NCBI GenBank assembly: GCA_934448295.1
Contig: CAKSEY010000010.1
Coordinates: 43,979 to 107,978, forward strand
Reading direction: 5' to 3'
DNA length: 64,000 nt
From: an uncultured Oscillospiraceae bacterium
GTDB lineage: Bacteria; Bacillota; Clostridia; Oscillospirales; Ruminococcaceae
Every line of letters starts with the position of its first letter. Position 1 is the stretch's first letter. The translations under genes and the position numbers were made by a program. A model generated the notes under the pieces. The model made no database searches. It was not told the origin of the DNA and saw nothing but the letters and a program-made list of their open reading frames with translations. Shown piece after piece: positions 6,990 through 15,315 of this stretch.

Positions 6990-9296
6990 ATGAAGTATGC
7001 AGACGGATTATGGCTGAACAAGCCCGGCTACGGCGTTAACTATGCGACCCAGATGTACGAGGTAACAGCGGACGAGACCTCTATAAACGTGCTCGCCACC
7101 AACCAGTGGATAGGCAACAGAGGCATGACCCTCGGCGGCCCCGTGCTGGAGATAACGTTCACCTCTACCCTGGAGAATACCATCAAGGTCTCCATCGACC
7201 ACTACAAGGGCAGAGTACATAAGTCCCCGGATTTCAGGCTCTACGAGGACAAGAGCTTTAAGCCGGTCATCAACGAGACCGACTCCGCTTACGAGCTGGT
7301 TTCCGGCAGCACCAAGGTAGTTGTCGCAAAGGGCGGCGCGTGGGATATCAGGTACTACTACAACGACAAGCTGCTCACCAAGGAGGGCTGGCGCACCACC
7401 TCCTACATCACCGAGGATCAGTGGAAAACCAACGAGCGCATGGCAAACGACCAGATGAAGCCGTTCTTCTCCCACGACGAGACCGCTGACGGCGCCGTTA
7501 TGCGCGAGATGCTCAACATCTCCGTCGGCGAGAACCTCTACGGCTTCGGCGAGAAGTTCTCCACATTCGTAAAGAACGGTCAGACCGTCGAGGTATGGAA
7601 CAACGACGGCGGCACAAGCTCCGAGCAGAGCTACAAGTCCATTCCGTTCTATGTATCCTCCAGGAACTACGGCGTATTCGTAAACCACCCCGAAAAGGTA
7701 ACGTTCGAGGTAGCCAGCGAGACTGTTTCCAAGGTTGCTTTCTCCGTTCAGGGCGAGCACCTGGAGTACTTCGTTATCGGCGGCGGGAAGCTGACCGACG
7801 TGGTTTCCACCTACACCACGCTGACCGGAAAGCCCGCTCTTACCCCGGCTTACACATTCGGTCTGTGGCTGACGACCTCCTTCACCACCAACTATGACGA
7901 GGCTACCGTTTCCAGCTTCATCGACGGCATGGCTGAGCGCGATATCCCGCTGGAGGTATTCCACTTCGACTGCTTCTGGATGAAGGAATTCAACTGGTGC
8001 GACCTCACATGGGACAAGAGAATGTTCCCGGATCCCAAGGCTATGCTGGACAGACTGAAGGCAAAGGGTCTGGAGATCTGCGTATGGATAAACTCCTACA
8101 TCGCACAGCGCTCCTCCATGTTCGACGAGGGCGTAAAGGGCGGCTACTTCCTCAAGACCAAGGACGGCAGCGTATGGCAGGGCGATATGTGGCAGCCCGG
8201 CATGGCTATCGTTGACTTCACCAACCCCGCAGCCTGCGAGTGGTACAAGGGCAAGCTCCGCGCGCTCTGCGAGATGGGCGTGAACGCGTTCAAGACCGAC
8301 TTCGGCGAGCGTATCCCCACCAAGGACGTCGTTTACTACGACGGCAGCGACCCCTACAAGATGCACAACTACTACACCTATCTCTACAACAAGTGCGTAT
8401 TCGAGGTACTCGAGGAATTCTACGGCAAGGACAAGGCTTGCCTGTTCGCGCGCTCCGCGACAGTCGGCGGTCAGCAGTTCCCGGTACACTGGGGCGGCGA
8501 CTGCTTCTCCAACTACGAGTCCATGTGGGAGACCCTCCGCGGCGGACTTTCCCTCTGCATGAGCGGCTTCGGCTACTTCAGCCACGATATCTCCGGCTTT
8601 GAGGCCCAGGGCACTCCCGACCTCTACAAGAGATGGTGCGCGTTCGGTCTTATGTCCTCTCACTCCAGGCTGCACGGCAACAGCTCCTACCGCGTTCCGT
8701 GGAACTTCGACGAGGAGAGCTGCGACGTGCTCCGCCACTGGACAAAGCTCAAGGGCAAGCTGATGCCTTACCTCTGGGCGCAGGCTCAGAAAACCCACGC
8801 TGCCGGCGTTCCTATGATGAGAGCTATGGTAATGGAGTACTCCGACGACCCCGCAACTCTCTCCCTCGACCGTCAGTATATGCTCGGCGACGACCTGCTG
8901 GTTGCTCCCGTGTTCAACGAGGAGGGTATCGCGGACTTCTACGTTCCCGCCGGAAACTGGACGGATATCCAGAGCGGAAAGGTTTACGAGGGCGGCAAGT
9001 GGTACTCCACCAAGAACAACTACTTCGAGATGCCTGTACTCGCCAAGCCGAACAGCATTGTGGCTTACGGTAACTTCGAGCGCGCGTTCACCTACGCTTA
9101 CGGCGATAAGGCGGACATCGTTATCTACCAGCTTGAGGACGGCAAGACCGCTGAAACCAAGATCTACGACGCTGACAGCAATGTAGTGCTCACAGTAAAG
9201 GCTGTGCGCTCCTGCGATACCATCAAGGTAACAGCCGAGGGCTCCGCTAAGGACTACACCGTCAGAAGCGCCGAGGGTCTCAAGATCGAGATGTAA
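6990..9296 (+). CDS. yicI: Glycoside hydrolase family 31, alpha-xylosidase (YicI type)
   Basis: 768 residues, close to the 772 of E. coli YicI. The nucleophile motif FKTDFGERIPT (Asp437) and the acid/base motif HWGGDCFSNYESM (Asp504) both match the alpha-xylosidase subgroup rather than alpha-glucosidases; the GER after the nucleophile is typical. It releases alpha-linked xylose from xyloglucan oligosaccharides. There is no signal peptide, so it acts on imported oligosaccharides in the cytoplasm. The start is the ATG at 6990, which has ACGGAGG nine bases upstream; an earlier in-frame GTG at 6936 lies inside the operator and lacks a site. It is monocistronic, ended by the hairpin at 9313. Regulation by a LacI-type repressor is suggested by the promoter. 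Confidence 0.93.
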   Translation: MKYADGLWLNKPGYGVNYATQMYEVTADETSINVLATNQWIGNRGMTLGGPVLEITFTSTLENTIKVSIDHYKGRVHKSPDFRLYEDKSFKPVINETDSAYELVSGSTKVVVAKGGAWDIRYYYNDKLLTKEGWRTTSYITEDQWKTNERMANDQMKPFFSHDETADGAVMREMLNISVGENLYGFGEKFSTFVKNGQTVEVWNNDGGTSSEQSYKSIPFYVSSRNYGVFVNHPEKVTFEVASETVSKVAFSVQGEHLEYFVIGGGKLTDVVSTYTTLTGKPALTPAYTFGLWLTTSFTTNYDEATVSSFIDGMAERDIPLEVFHFDCFWMKEFNWCDLTWDKRMFPDPKAMLDRLKAKGLEICVWINSYIAQRSSMFDEGVKGGYFLKTKDGSVWQGDMWQPGMAIVDFTNPAACEWYKGKLRALCEMGVNAFKTDFGERIPTKDVVYYDGSDPYKMHNYYTYLYNKCVFEVLEEFYGKDKACLFARSATVGGQQFPVHWGGDCFSNYESMWETLRGGLSLCMSGFGYFSHDISGFEAQGTPDLYKRWCAFGLMSSHSRLHGNSSYRVPWNFDEESCDVLRHWTKLKGKLMPYLWAQAQKTHAAGVPMMRAMVMEYSDDPATLSLDRQYMLGDDLLVAPVFNEEGIADFYVPAGNWTDIQSGKVYEGGKWYSTKNNYFEMPVLAKPNSIVAYGNFERAFTYAYGDKADIVIYQLEDGKTAETKIYDADSNVVLTVKAVRSCDTIKVTAEGSAKDYTVRSAEGLKIEM

Positions 9297-9312
9297 TTCA
9301 CAACACGCATAT

Positions 9313-9342
9313 AAAATGGGCTGCTTTCGGGCAGCCCATTTT
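9313..9342 (+). terminator. Intrinsic terminator of the GH31 gene
   Basis: 12-bp stem (9313-9324 with 9331-9342), loop TTTCGG, A/T flanks. Confidence 0.9.
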
Positions 9343-9379
9343 AGGCCATTGAAAAAGTCAGAACCTCCAGGAAAACGTA

Positions 9380-9424
9380 CAAAAGAAATCAGCCCGGAAA
9401 AGCACCGGGCTGATTCATTTTTTG
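9380..9424. terminator. Terminator of the aminotransferase gene (bidirectional)
   Basis: 11-bp stem AATCAGCCCGG (9387-9397) with CCGGGCTGATT (9405-9415). T-rich tails occur on both strands; on the minus strand it follows the aminotransferase stop by about 70 bp. Confidence 0.85.
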
Positions 9425-9495
9425 TAAATTTCGGGGGAAAAGCGGCGCGCGTGTGAATCATTCCACAAGCAGCATACCTTATCGGCAGCCTGATA

Positions 9496-10662
9496 TTATC
9501 CCCTCGGGAGCTTCTTTCTGATGTCAGAGAGCCGTTCAAGCGCGGCGTTCAGAGTTTCGTCCTGCTTTGCGAAGTGCAGGCGGATATAGCGGTTTTCCGG
9601 CTCACGGAAGAAGCTGGAGCCAGGCACCGCGCCCACTCCCACATACTGCGCGAGAGCCTCGCAGAGCTTCAGGTCGCTTGCGTAGCCGAATTCCGAAACG
9701 TCCACCATGACGTAATACGCGCCCTGCGGGTCGCTGTGGGAAAGCCCGATACGGTCAAGCCCGTCAAGGAACAGCGACTTCATGTGCGTGTACTTCTGCT
9801 GGAGCCACTTGTAGTAGTCGTCCCCGAACTTCAGCCCGACGACCGCAGCTTCCTGCAGCGGAGCCGCAGCGCCGACAGTCAGGAAGTCGTGGACTTTCTT
9901 CACGCGTTCTGCGACCTCCGCCGGGGCAATGACGTAGCCCAGCCGCCAGCCGGTGATGGAGTAGGTCTTTGACAAGGAGGAGCAGCAGATGGTGCGTTCC
10001 CTCATGCGGGGCAGGGTGGAGAAGTAAACGTGCCTGTTCGGCTCGTAGACTATGTGCTCGTAAACCTCGTCGGTGATCACCCATGTGTCGTATTTTTCGG
10101 CGAGGTCGGCGATTGTCTGGAGCTCGCCGCGGGTGAACACCTTTCCGCAGGGGTTGGACGGATTGCAGAGTATCAGAGCCTTCGCGCCCTGCTTGAAAGC
10201 CGCTTCCAGCACGTCCGCGTCAAAGTCGTAGGACGGAGGGCTCAGCGGAACGTAGATCGGGTCTGCGCCGGAAAGGATAGCGTCCGCGCCGTAGTTCTCG
10301 TAGAACGGCGAGAATACTATCACCTTATCGCCGGGATTGGTGACGGAAAGCATAGCCGCCATCATAGCCTCGGTGGAGCCGCAGGTGACTACTATCTCGG
10401 AATTCGGGTCGATGTCGTAGCCCATGAAGCGCTTCTGTTTAGCCGCGACCGCGTCGCGGAAGTTCTGCGCGCCCCAAGTGGTTGCATACTGGTGGAAGTC
10501 CTCGCGGGTGACCTCCGCAAGGCGGTCGAGTATCTCCCGGGGAGGTTCGAAGTCCGGGAAGCCCTGCGACAGATTCACAGCGCCGTACTGGTTTGAAATT
10601 CTTGTCATGCGGCGGATCACTGAATCAGTGAAGCCGGCGGTCTTTTTAGAAAGCTCTCTCAT
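9496..10662 (-). CDS. Class I/II PLP-dependent aminotransferase
   Basis: 388 residues of fold-type I aminotransferase. The PLP lysine lies in SSLSKTYSITGWRLGY, with the preceding ITDEVYEHI (Asp and Tyr for the cofactor) and LCNPSNPCGKVFT. The C-terminal Arg of YIRLHFAKQ-like strand binds the alpha-carboxylate. The closest known groups are aspartate/aromatic aminotransferases and MetC/PatA-like enzymes; the amino-acid specificity cannot be read off. It lies nine bases after the GlcD-type oxidase stop, so the two are co-transcribed. A pathway linking 2-hydroxy acid to 2-oxo acid to amino acid would fit the pair: the oxidase makes the keto acid and the aminotransferase aminates it. That is inference. 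Confidence 0.92.
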   Translation of the reverse strand: MRELSKKTAGFTDSVIRRMTRISNQYGAVNLSQGFPDFEPPREILDRLAEVTREDFHQYATTWGAQNFRDAVAAKQKRFMGYDIDPNSEIVVTCGSTEAMMAAMLSVTNPGDKVIVFSPFYENYGADAILSGADPIYVPLSPPSYDFDADVLEAAFKQGAKALILCNPSNPCGKVFTRGELQTIADLAEKYDTWVITDEVYEHIVYEPNRHVYFSTLPRMRERTICCSSLSKTYSITGWRLGYVIAPAEVAERVKKVHDFLTVGAAAPLQEAAVVGLKFGDDYYKWLQQKYTHMKSLFLDGLDRIGLSHSDPQGAYYVMVDVSEFGYASDLKLCEALAQYVGVGAVPGSSFFREPENRYIRLHFAKQDETLNAALERLSDIRKKLPRG

Positions 10663-10671
10663 ATGTGCTCC

Positions 10672-12036
10672 TTATTTAAGGTAAGATATGTGGTCGTTCA
10701 GGATATGCTTCGCGTCAAGTGCGGTCTTTATCGAACGCATTACGTCAAGGTTGTCGGGGTTTGTCGCGCCGAGGAAATACGGGCGCTTTGCAACGCCTAT
10801 CCCGTGTTCGCCGGAGGTCAGCCCGCCGAGGGAGTAAGCGTAGTTGTAAACAGTGGTCATGTTGTCGTGGAGGTCGTTCTTCCACTGCTCGTCCGTGCGC
10901 TTTCCGCGAACCATGCAGAGGTGCACGTTGCCGTCTCCCGCGTGCCCGAATGCAACCATCTGCATTCCGGATTTGCGCTCGGTCTCATGCACGAAGCCGA
11001 TGAAGTCCGCAGTCCTGTTTATCGGCACGACTAGGTCTACCGGCTCCTGTTCGCTGACTGCCTCGACAGCCTTTACCAGACAGCCGCGTATCTTCCAGAT
11101 GTTCGCCGCCTGCTCCGGGTCGTCAAGCGTGATGTAATCCAGCGCTCCTGCCTTCAGCGCAACGCTGCGGACGAGCTCCGCGCTTTCCCTGACGGAATTC
11201 TCCATGCCGTCGAAGGTGAGGATTATATATGCTCCCGCCTCGGGGACGGGGAATTTCAGCCCGGTGAACTTCTCGCCCAGCTCAACCACCGTGCGCTCGG
11301 TGAACTCTATCGCGGTGGGGTTCGCGTTTGCGCGGATAATGCTGAGAACTCCCGCGATACCCGTATTCAGGTCAGGGAAGGGAACCAGCACGGAGAGCGA
11401 CTTCTCGGGCTTCGGAATGAGCTTCAGGATACACTTTGTGATGACCGCCAGCGTGCCCTCGGAGCCAACGATGAGGTGCTTGAGGGAAAGTCCGCTTGCG
11501 TCCTTGACATTCTTGCTTCCGGCGGTGATAACGCGTCCGTCCGCGAGGACTAATTCAAGCCCCCGGACGTAATCCCGGGTAACGCCGTACTTTACGGCTC
11601 TCATTCCGCCGGCGTTGGTGGAGATGTTGCCGCCGATGGTCGCCAGCTTCTCGCCCGGGTCGGGGGGATAGAACAGCCCCTTGGATTCAACGAGCTTCTG
11701 GAAATCCTGAAGCACAACTCCCGGCTCAACAACGGCGGTGAAAGTCCCCTCGTCTATTTCAAGGACTCTGTTCATCAGCGAGAAGTCCAGGATAATTCCG
11801 TTCCCGTGGGGAACCGTGGAGCCCACCAGATTCGTGCCGGCTCCGCGCGGAGTGACCGGGATACTGTTTTCGTAGGCGTACTTCATCAGCGCGCTGACTT
11901 CCTCGGTGGATTTCGGGAACACCAGCGCGGCGGCGGTGCCTTTCAGCCTGCCGAGGGTATCGGACAGGTACTTGTCCTCAATGTTTCCTATTTTCACCCG
12001 CTCCGGGTCGGGGATTATCTTAAGAAGTTCGTCCAT
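10672..12036 (-). CDS. glcD: FAD-linked 2-hydroxyacid oxidase/dehydrogenase, GlcD type
   Basis: 454 residues. The N-terminal FAD_binding_4 domain shows PRGAGTNLVGS and GGNISTNAGGMRAVKYGVTRDYV (residues about 60 to 150). The C-terminal FAD-oxidase domain ends with the family signature GHAGDGNVHLC and GGLTSGEHGIGVAKRPYF. The family oxidises glycolate or D-lactate to the 2-oxo acid, often with an electron-transfer flavoprotein; no etfAB or iron-sulfur GlcF gene is adjacent. GGAGGCAC precedes the ATG. No promoter is seen in the 110 bp before it, which contains a copy of the stop-adjacent repeat, so read-through from metNIQ is possible. Confidence 0.9.
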   Translation of the reverse strand: MDELLKIIPDPERVKIGNIEDKYLSDTLGRLKGTAAALVFPKSTEEVSALMKYAYENSIPVTPRGAGTNLVGSTVPHGNGIILDFSLMNRVLEIDEGTFTAVVEPGVVLQDFQKLVESKGLFYPPDPGEKLATIGGNISTNAGGMRAVKYGVTRDYVRGLELVLADGRVITAGSKNVKDASGLSLKHLIVGSEGTLAVITKCILKLIPKPEKSLSVLVPFPDLNTGIAGVLSIIRANANPTAIEFTERTVVELGEKFTGLKFPVPEAGAYIILTFDGMENSVRESAELVRSVALKAGALDYITLDDPEQAANIWKIRGCLVKAVEAVSEQEPVDLVVPINRTADFIGFVHETERKSGMQMVAFGHAGDGNVHLCMVRGKRTDEQWKNDLHDNMTTVYNYAYSLGGLTSGEHGIGVAKRPYFLGATNPDNLDVMRSIKTALDAKHILNDHISYLK

Positions 12037-12085
12037 ACTGTGCCTCCTGAATATGCAATTATTCGGAATTGCGGCGCCGTTCGCA

Positions 12086-12146
12086 GGTATTTGAAATATC
12101 CGCGAAGCGGCACCATAATTCCGAATTACGAATTATGAATTCCGAA
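12086..12146 (-). repeat. 61-bp dispersed repeat, copy A (directly after the metQ stop)
   Basis: Read on the minus strand it starts TTCGGAATTCATAATTCG, one base past the metQ TAA. About 80 percent of its bases match copy B at 40869-40929, including GCTTCGCG and ATTTCAA. Both copies are in the sense orientation of the gene they follow. Confidence 0.75.
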
Positions 12147-13088
12147 TTAGCCTAAAGTCCAGGCAGGAACGAAGAAGCCCTTGAACTCGTTGTTGTAGAT
12201 ATCAATGGTATCCTGGGTCTGGTATGCTTCAACGATCCTCTTGTAAACGGGGTTCTCAGCGTCCTCAGTCCTTACGGCGATGAGGCAGTAGTAGCTGTTG
12301 TCGGCGTACTCGCTCTCCTTGTAGATAGCATCGTCTGCGGTAAGGCCGCTGTCGAGCGCGTAGTTGCCGTTGATAACAGCGAGGTCAACGTCCTGGATAA
12401 CGGAGTAAACGAGGTTTGCGTCTACCTCAACGAACTCAACGGGAACTGCGTAATCAGTGATATCTGTGATCTCGGGGGAAGCTCCTGCCTCGGAGTTGAT
12501 GGTGAAGAAGCCTGCGCTCTCGAGAAGCTTCAGCGCTCTGCCCTCGTTGGTCACGTCGTTCGGGACGGCGATCTTCAGCGTATCGGTGGAAGCGAGCGCG
12601 TCCTCAATGGTGAGACCCTTTGCGGTGTAGATGTTCATTGCAACGATGTAGGTGTCACCAATGGCGGTGAGGTCGTAGCCGTTGCTTGCAACATCATTGT
12701 TGAAGTAAGCGTGGTGCTGGAATGCGTTCATGTCGATCTCGCCGCTGTTGAGCGCGTTGTTCGGGATATTGAAGCTGGTGAACTGCTCGTACTCAATGTT
12801 GATTCCCTCGGGAGCAAGCTTTTCCTTGATGGGGTTCCAGATGTCCTCGTATACGTTGCCGGTAAGACCTATCTTTACCGTAACGGGGTTCTCGGGGGAG
12901 TAAGCCGTTTCGCTGTCGGCTGCGGAGCTGTCTGCGGGAGCGCTCTCAGCGGCGCTGGAATCAGCGGAATTGCTCTCAGCAGCAGAGCTGTCGGTGGAGG
13001 AAGAGGTGTTTCCGCTGCACGCGGTGAGGGATACGGCAGCGAGTACCGCTGCGATGGAAAGTGCGAATCTGTTCTTAATGCTTGTCAT
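12147..13088 (-). CDS. metQ: MetQ-type substrate-binding lipoprotein
   Basis: 313 residues of the NlpA/MetQ family, which delivers D/L-methionine to MetNI. The signal peptide ends in a lipobox LTAC (Cys24) for lipidation by Lgt and cleavage by LspA, whose gene is at 52.3 kb. A Ser/Ala/Glu/Asp-rich linker (residues about 25-63) separates the lipid anchor from the binding domain, which has the family patterns VKIGLTGNVYEDIWNPIKEKL and NSGEIDMNAFQHHAYFNN. It is last in the metN-metI-metQ unit, 44 bases after metI. The linker is unusually long and repetitive (SSAAES/SSAADS units). Confidence 0.92.
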   Translation of the reverse strand: MTSIKNRFALSIAAVLAAVSLTACSGNTSSSTDSSAAESNSADSSAAESAPADSSAADSETAYSPENPVTVKIGLTGNVYEDIWNPIKEKLAPEGINIEYEQFTSFNIPNNALNSGEIDMNAFQHHAYFNNDVASNGYDLTAIGDTYIVAMNIYTAKGLTIEDALASTDTLKIAVPNDVTNEGRALKLLESAGFFTINSEAGASPEITDITDYAVPVEFVEVDANLVYSVIQDVDLAVINGNYALDSGLTADDAIYKESEYADNSYYCLIAVRTEDAENPVYKRIVEAYQTQDTIDIYNNEFKGFFVPAWTLG

Positions 13089-13132
13089 TGTCTTGTTCTC
13101 CTTTGAACTTTGTTATAAGGCTTCTTTGCCTT

Positions 13133-13813
13133 TTATTTTTCTGTTTTCTTTGCGATTATGTTTCCGGCTATCTGGATTATCTGGACGATAACCACCAGAA
13201 CAACCACAGCCGCAACGATTATATCGTAATAGTTACGCTGAACTCCCTGGACGTAAGCGAAGTTTCCGAGACCGCCAGCGCCGACTGCGCCAGCCATCGC
13301 GGTAAGTCCGACGAGGTTTATCAGCGTTATCGTGATACCTCTTGAAAGAGCGGGAATGCTTTCCTTAAGGTACACCCTGAAAATGATACCGAGCTTTGAG
13401 CAGCCCATAGACTGAGCGGCTTCGATAAGACCGGGATTAACTCCTGCAAGAGCCGCCTCCGCCTGGCGGGAGAAGAACGGCACCGTTCCCACGATGAGCG
13501 GGAAAATCGAACCGGCAACGCCGATGGAGGTACCGGAAATGATCCTTGTCAGCGGGATAAGCAGGAACAGCAGTATAATGAACGGCACCGAGCGCAGCAG
13601 GTTTATGATGATGTCCAGAACCCTGTAAACCGCCGTGTTCTGCATGAGTCCGCCCTTTTTCGTGACGGTGAGCAGGATACCCAGCGCCATTCCGATAACG
13701 AGAATATACAGCGCCGAAAGTCCGGTCATTGCGAGGGTCTCGAGCGTTGCGTTCCACAGTGCGGGCAGCTTCGGAATTACGTTCGGCATAATGCTTTCAA
13801 AGAACTCACGCAC
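13133..13813 (-). CDS. metI: MetI-type ABC transporter permease
   Basis: 226 residues with five to six membrane helices and the binding-protein-dependent permease EAA loop EAAQSMGCSKLGIIFRVYL (residues about 139 to 157) that docks with the ATPase. LPALWNATLETLAMTGLSALY and LRSVPFIILLFLLIPLTR are typical of methionine permeases. It overlaps metN by eight bases, so translation is coupled. It forms the channel of the methionine importer. Confidence 0.95.
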   Translation of the reverse strand: MREFFESIMPNVIPKLPALWNATLETLAMTGLSALYILVIGMALGILLTVTKKGGLMQNTAVYRVLDIIINLLRSVPFIILLFLLIPLTRIISGTSIGVAGSIFPLIVGTVPFFSRQAEAALAGVNPGLIEAAQSMGCSKLGIIFRVYLKESIPALSRGITITLINLVGLTAMAGAVGAGGLGNFAYVQGVQRNYYDIIVAAVVVLVVIVQIIQIAGNIIAKKTEK

Positions 13814-14840
13814 TGAGGATCACCTCCACTCCGACGTTTATATCGCAGAGATATTTCACTGCCGCCCTGATATCGTCCTCCTTGCCGTCTGCGATGACCA
13901 CCAGGCCGCCTATCGGGTTGTCGCCTATTATCTCAATGCTGCCGAAGATGATGTTCAGGTCAATGCTGAATTTCCGCGAGATGGTGGAGACCAGAGCCTC
14001 GCAGGCGCTTCTCTCAAGGTACTTGAACCGGAGTATCTTCTGACCCGGCTTAAGCTGCACCAGCGGGGAGTTCTGCTCCAGCAGCTCGTTTATCCTGCTG
14101 AGCGTTGATGTCGTGTCCACGAAAGCCCTTGTGACGGGCTTCTGCGGGTTGGCGAATATTTCGAATACGTCGCCCTGTTCAACGACCTTTCCGTTCTCCA
14201 TGACCGCCGTGCGGGTGCATATTTCCTTGACCACGTTCATCTGATGGGTTATCATCACGATGGTTATTCCGAGCTTCGCATTCAGCGATTTCAGCAGCCG
14301 GAGTATTGATTCGGTGGTCTGCGGGTCGAGGGCTGACGTTGCCTCGTCGCACAGGAGTATCTCCGGGTCGCTGGCGAGTGCGCGGGCTATTGCGGCTCTT
14401 TGCTTCTGCCCGCCGGAAAGCTCCGAGGGATAGGCGCCCGCCTTGTCTGCGATGCCTACCAGCTCCAGCAGCTCCATTGCCTTGGCTTTCAGCTCCGCGC
14501 GGCTCTTTCCGCTGTATCGTATCGGGAATATGACATTCTGGAGCACCGTTCTTGAAGCGAACAGATTAAAGTGCTGGAATATCATTCCTATTTTCTTGCG
14601 CTGGCGGCGTAATTCCGCACCGCGCAGCGACGTAATATCCTTGCCGTCAATCAGCACCTTACCTCTGTCGGGACGTTCAAGAAGATTTATGCAGCGCACC
14701 AGCGTGGATTTTCCCGCGCCGGAGAAGCCGATTATCCCGAATATCTCGCCCTTGCCGATCTCAAGGCTTACGTCGTCTGCCGCGTTGAATTTCTTCCCGG
14801 CATTGACGTAGGTCTTGGTTATATGCTCAAGCCGTATCAT
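13806..14840 (-). CDS. metN: MetN-type methionine ABC transporter ATPase with NIL domain
   Basis: 344 residues. Walker A GFSGAGKSTLVR, Q-loop, signature LSGGQKQRAAIARAL and Walker B ILLCDEATSALD are intact. The C-terminal 80 residues form the NIL domain (LERSACEALVSTISRKF onward) that binds methionine and inhibits transport when the internal pool is high. It energises MetIQ. It is first in the unit. Instead of an S-box riboswitch, the leader contains a 25-codon ORF with a strong ribosome site and a 14-bp palindrome (14885-14898). The ribosome site of metN itself is GAGGTG. Confidence 0.96.
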   Translation of the reverse strand: MIRLEHITKTYVNAGKKFNAADDVSLEIGKGEIFGIIGFSGAGKSTLVRCINLLERPDRGKVLIDGKDITSLRGAELRRQRKKIGMIFQHFNLFASRTVLQNVIFPIRYSGKSRAELKAKAMELLELVGIADKAGAYPSELSGGQKQRAAIARALASDPEILLCDEATSALDPQTTESILRLLKSLNAKLGITIVMITHQMNVVKEICTRTAVMENGKVVEQGDVFEIFANPQKPVTRAFVDTTSTLSRINELLEQNSPLVQLKPGQKILRFKYLERSACEALVSTISRKFSIDLNIIFGSIEIIGDNPIGGLVVIADGKEDDIRAAVKYLCDINVGVEVILSA

Positions 14841-14884
14841 ATCTGCACCTCGTTTATATGGTATTCTGTGCTTTCGGTCAACGG

Positions 14885-14898
14885 AACACCGCGGTGTT
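14885..14898. promoter_or_regulatory. 14-bp perfect palindrome in the metN leader
   Basis: AACACCGCGGTGTT lies between the leader ORF stop and metN. It could be an operator or a small RNA hairpin; no T-run follows, so it is not an intrinsic terminator. Confidence 0.35.
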
Positions 14899-14906
14899 GA
14901 TACGCG

Positions 14907-14984
14907 TTATTCCTTGCCCGAAAGCCGGGGCATTCGCCCGAATCGGAAATTTCTGCGCAGCAGCTTTGTGAATATCGCATTCAT
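14907..14984 (-). CDS. 25-residue leader ORF upstream of metNIQ
   Basis: ATG to TAA in 26 codons, preceded by GAGAGGAG at ideal spacing. The product is basic (KLLRRNFRFGRMPR core) with one internal Met besides the start. It starts about 45 bases after the promoter's predicted start site and ends 66 bases before metN. It could be a regulatory upstream ORF or a small membrane-active peptide. No known family is recognised. Confidence 0.5.
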   Translation of the reverse strand: MNAIFTKLLRRNFRFGRMPRLSGKE

Positions 14985-15035
14985 TTTTCCGGCTCCTCTC
15001 GTTTACCTATCAATCATATAGGCTTTATGTTCTGT

Positions 15036-15064
15036 ATTATAACAGCAAAAACCTTGTTTGTCAA
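15036..15064 (-). promoter_or_regulatory. Consensus sigma-A promoter of metNIQ
   Basis: TTGACA (15059-15064) and TATAAT (15036-15041) on the minus strand, 17-bp spacer: a perfect match to consensus. Such a strong promoter suggests that control is exerted later, in the roughly 190-nt leader. Confidence 0.9.
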
Positions 15065-15253
15065 TAGGTTTTTGATAATTCATATAAATTTTATAGGCTT
15101 AGTCTATACTGCATTAAGTTTTCAACATATTTTGTGAAATGTGCACAAAATCGCTGCTGGATATTTTTCCCGGCAGCGGGAGTTATATGCATGGCGGATC
15201 AATATTGCCTGCACATATGCGCGGTATACTCCGCAGGAGCCGCTCGCTCCTGC

Positions 15254-15282
15254 TTGACACATGGCGAAAAAAGTGCTATAAT
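15254..15282 (+). promoter_or_regulatory. Consensus sigma-A promoter of azlCD
   Basis: TTGACA (15254-15259) and TATAAT (15277-15282), spacer 17 bp. The leader is about 25 nt. The 190 bp between this and the metN promoter holds nothing I recognise. Confidence 0.9.
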
Positions 15283-15315
15283 TAATCCGCATTTTTTTCG
15301 GAAGAGGGAATAAAA

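Noticed and set aside
7008..9539. 843-codon open frame on the minus strand across the GH31 gene
   Set aside because: It is a codon-bias shadow: the product is a low-complexity mix of Val, Leu, Gly and Ala with no domain, while the plus-strand GH31 has full catalytic motifs.
14841..15035. SAM-I (S-box) riboswitch before metN
   Set aside because: The conserved core of the S-box is absent; only a leader ORF and a palindrome are seen.
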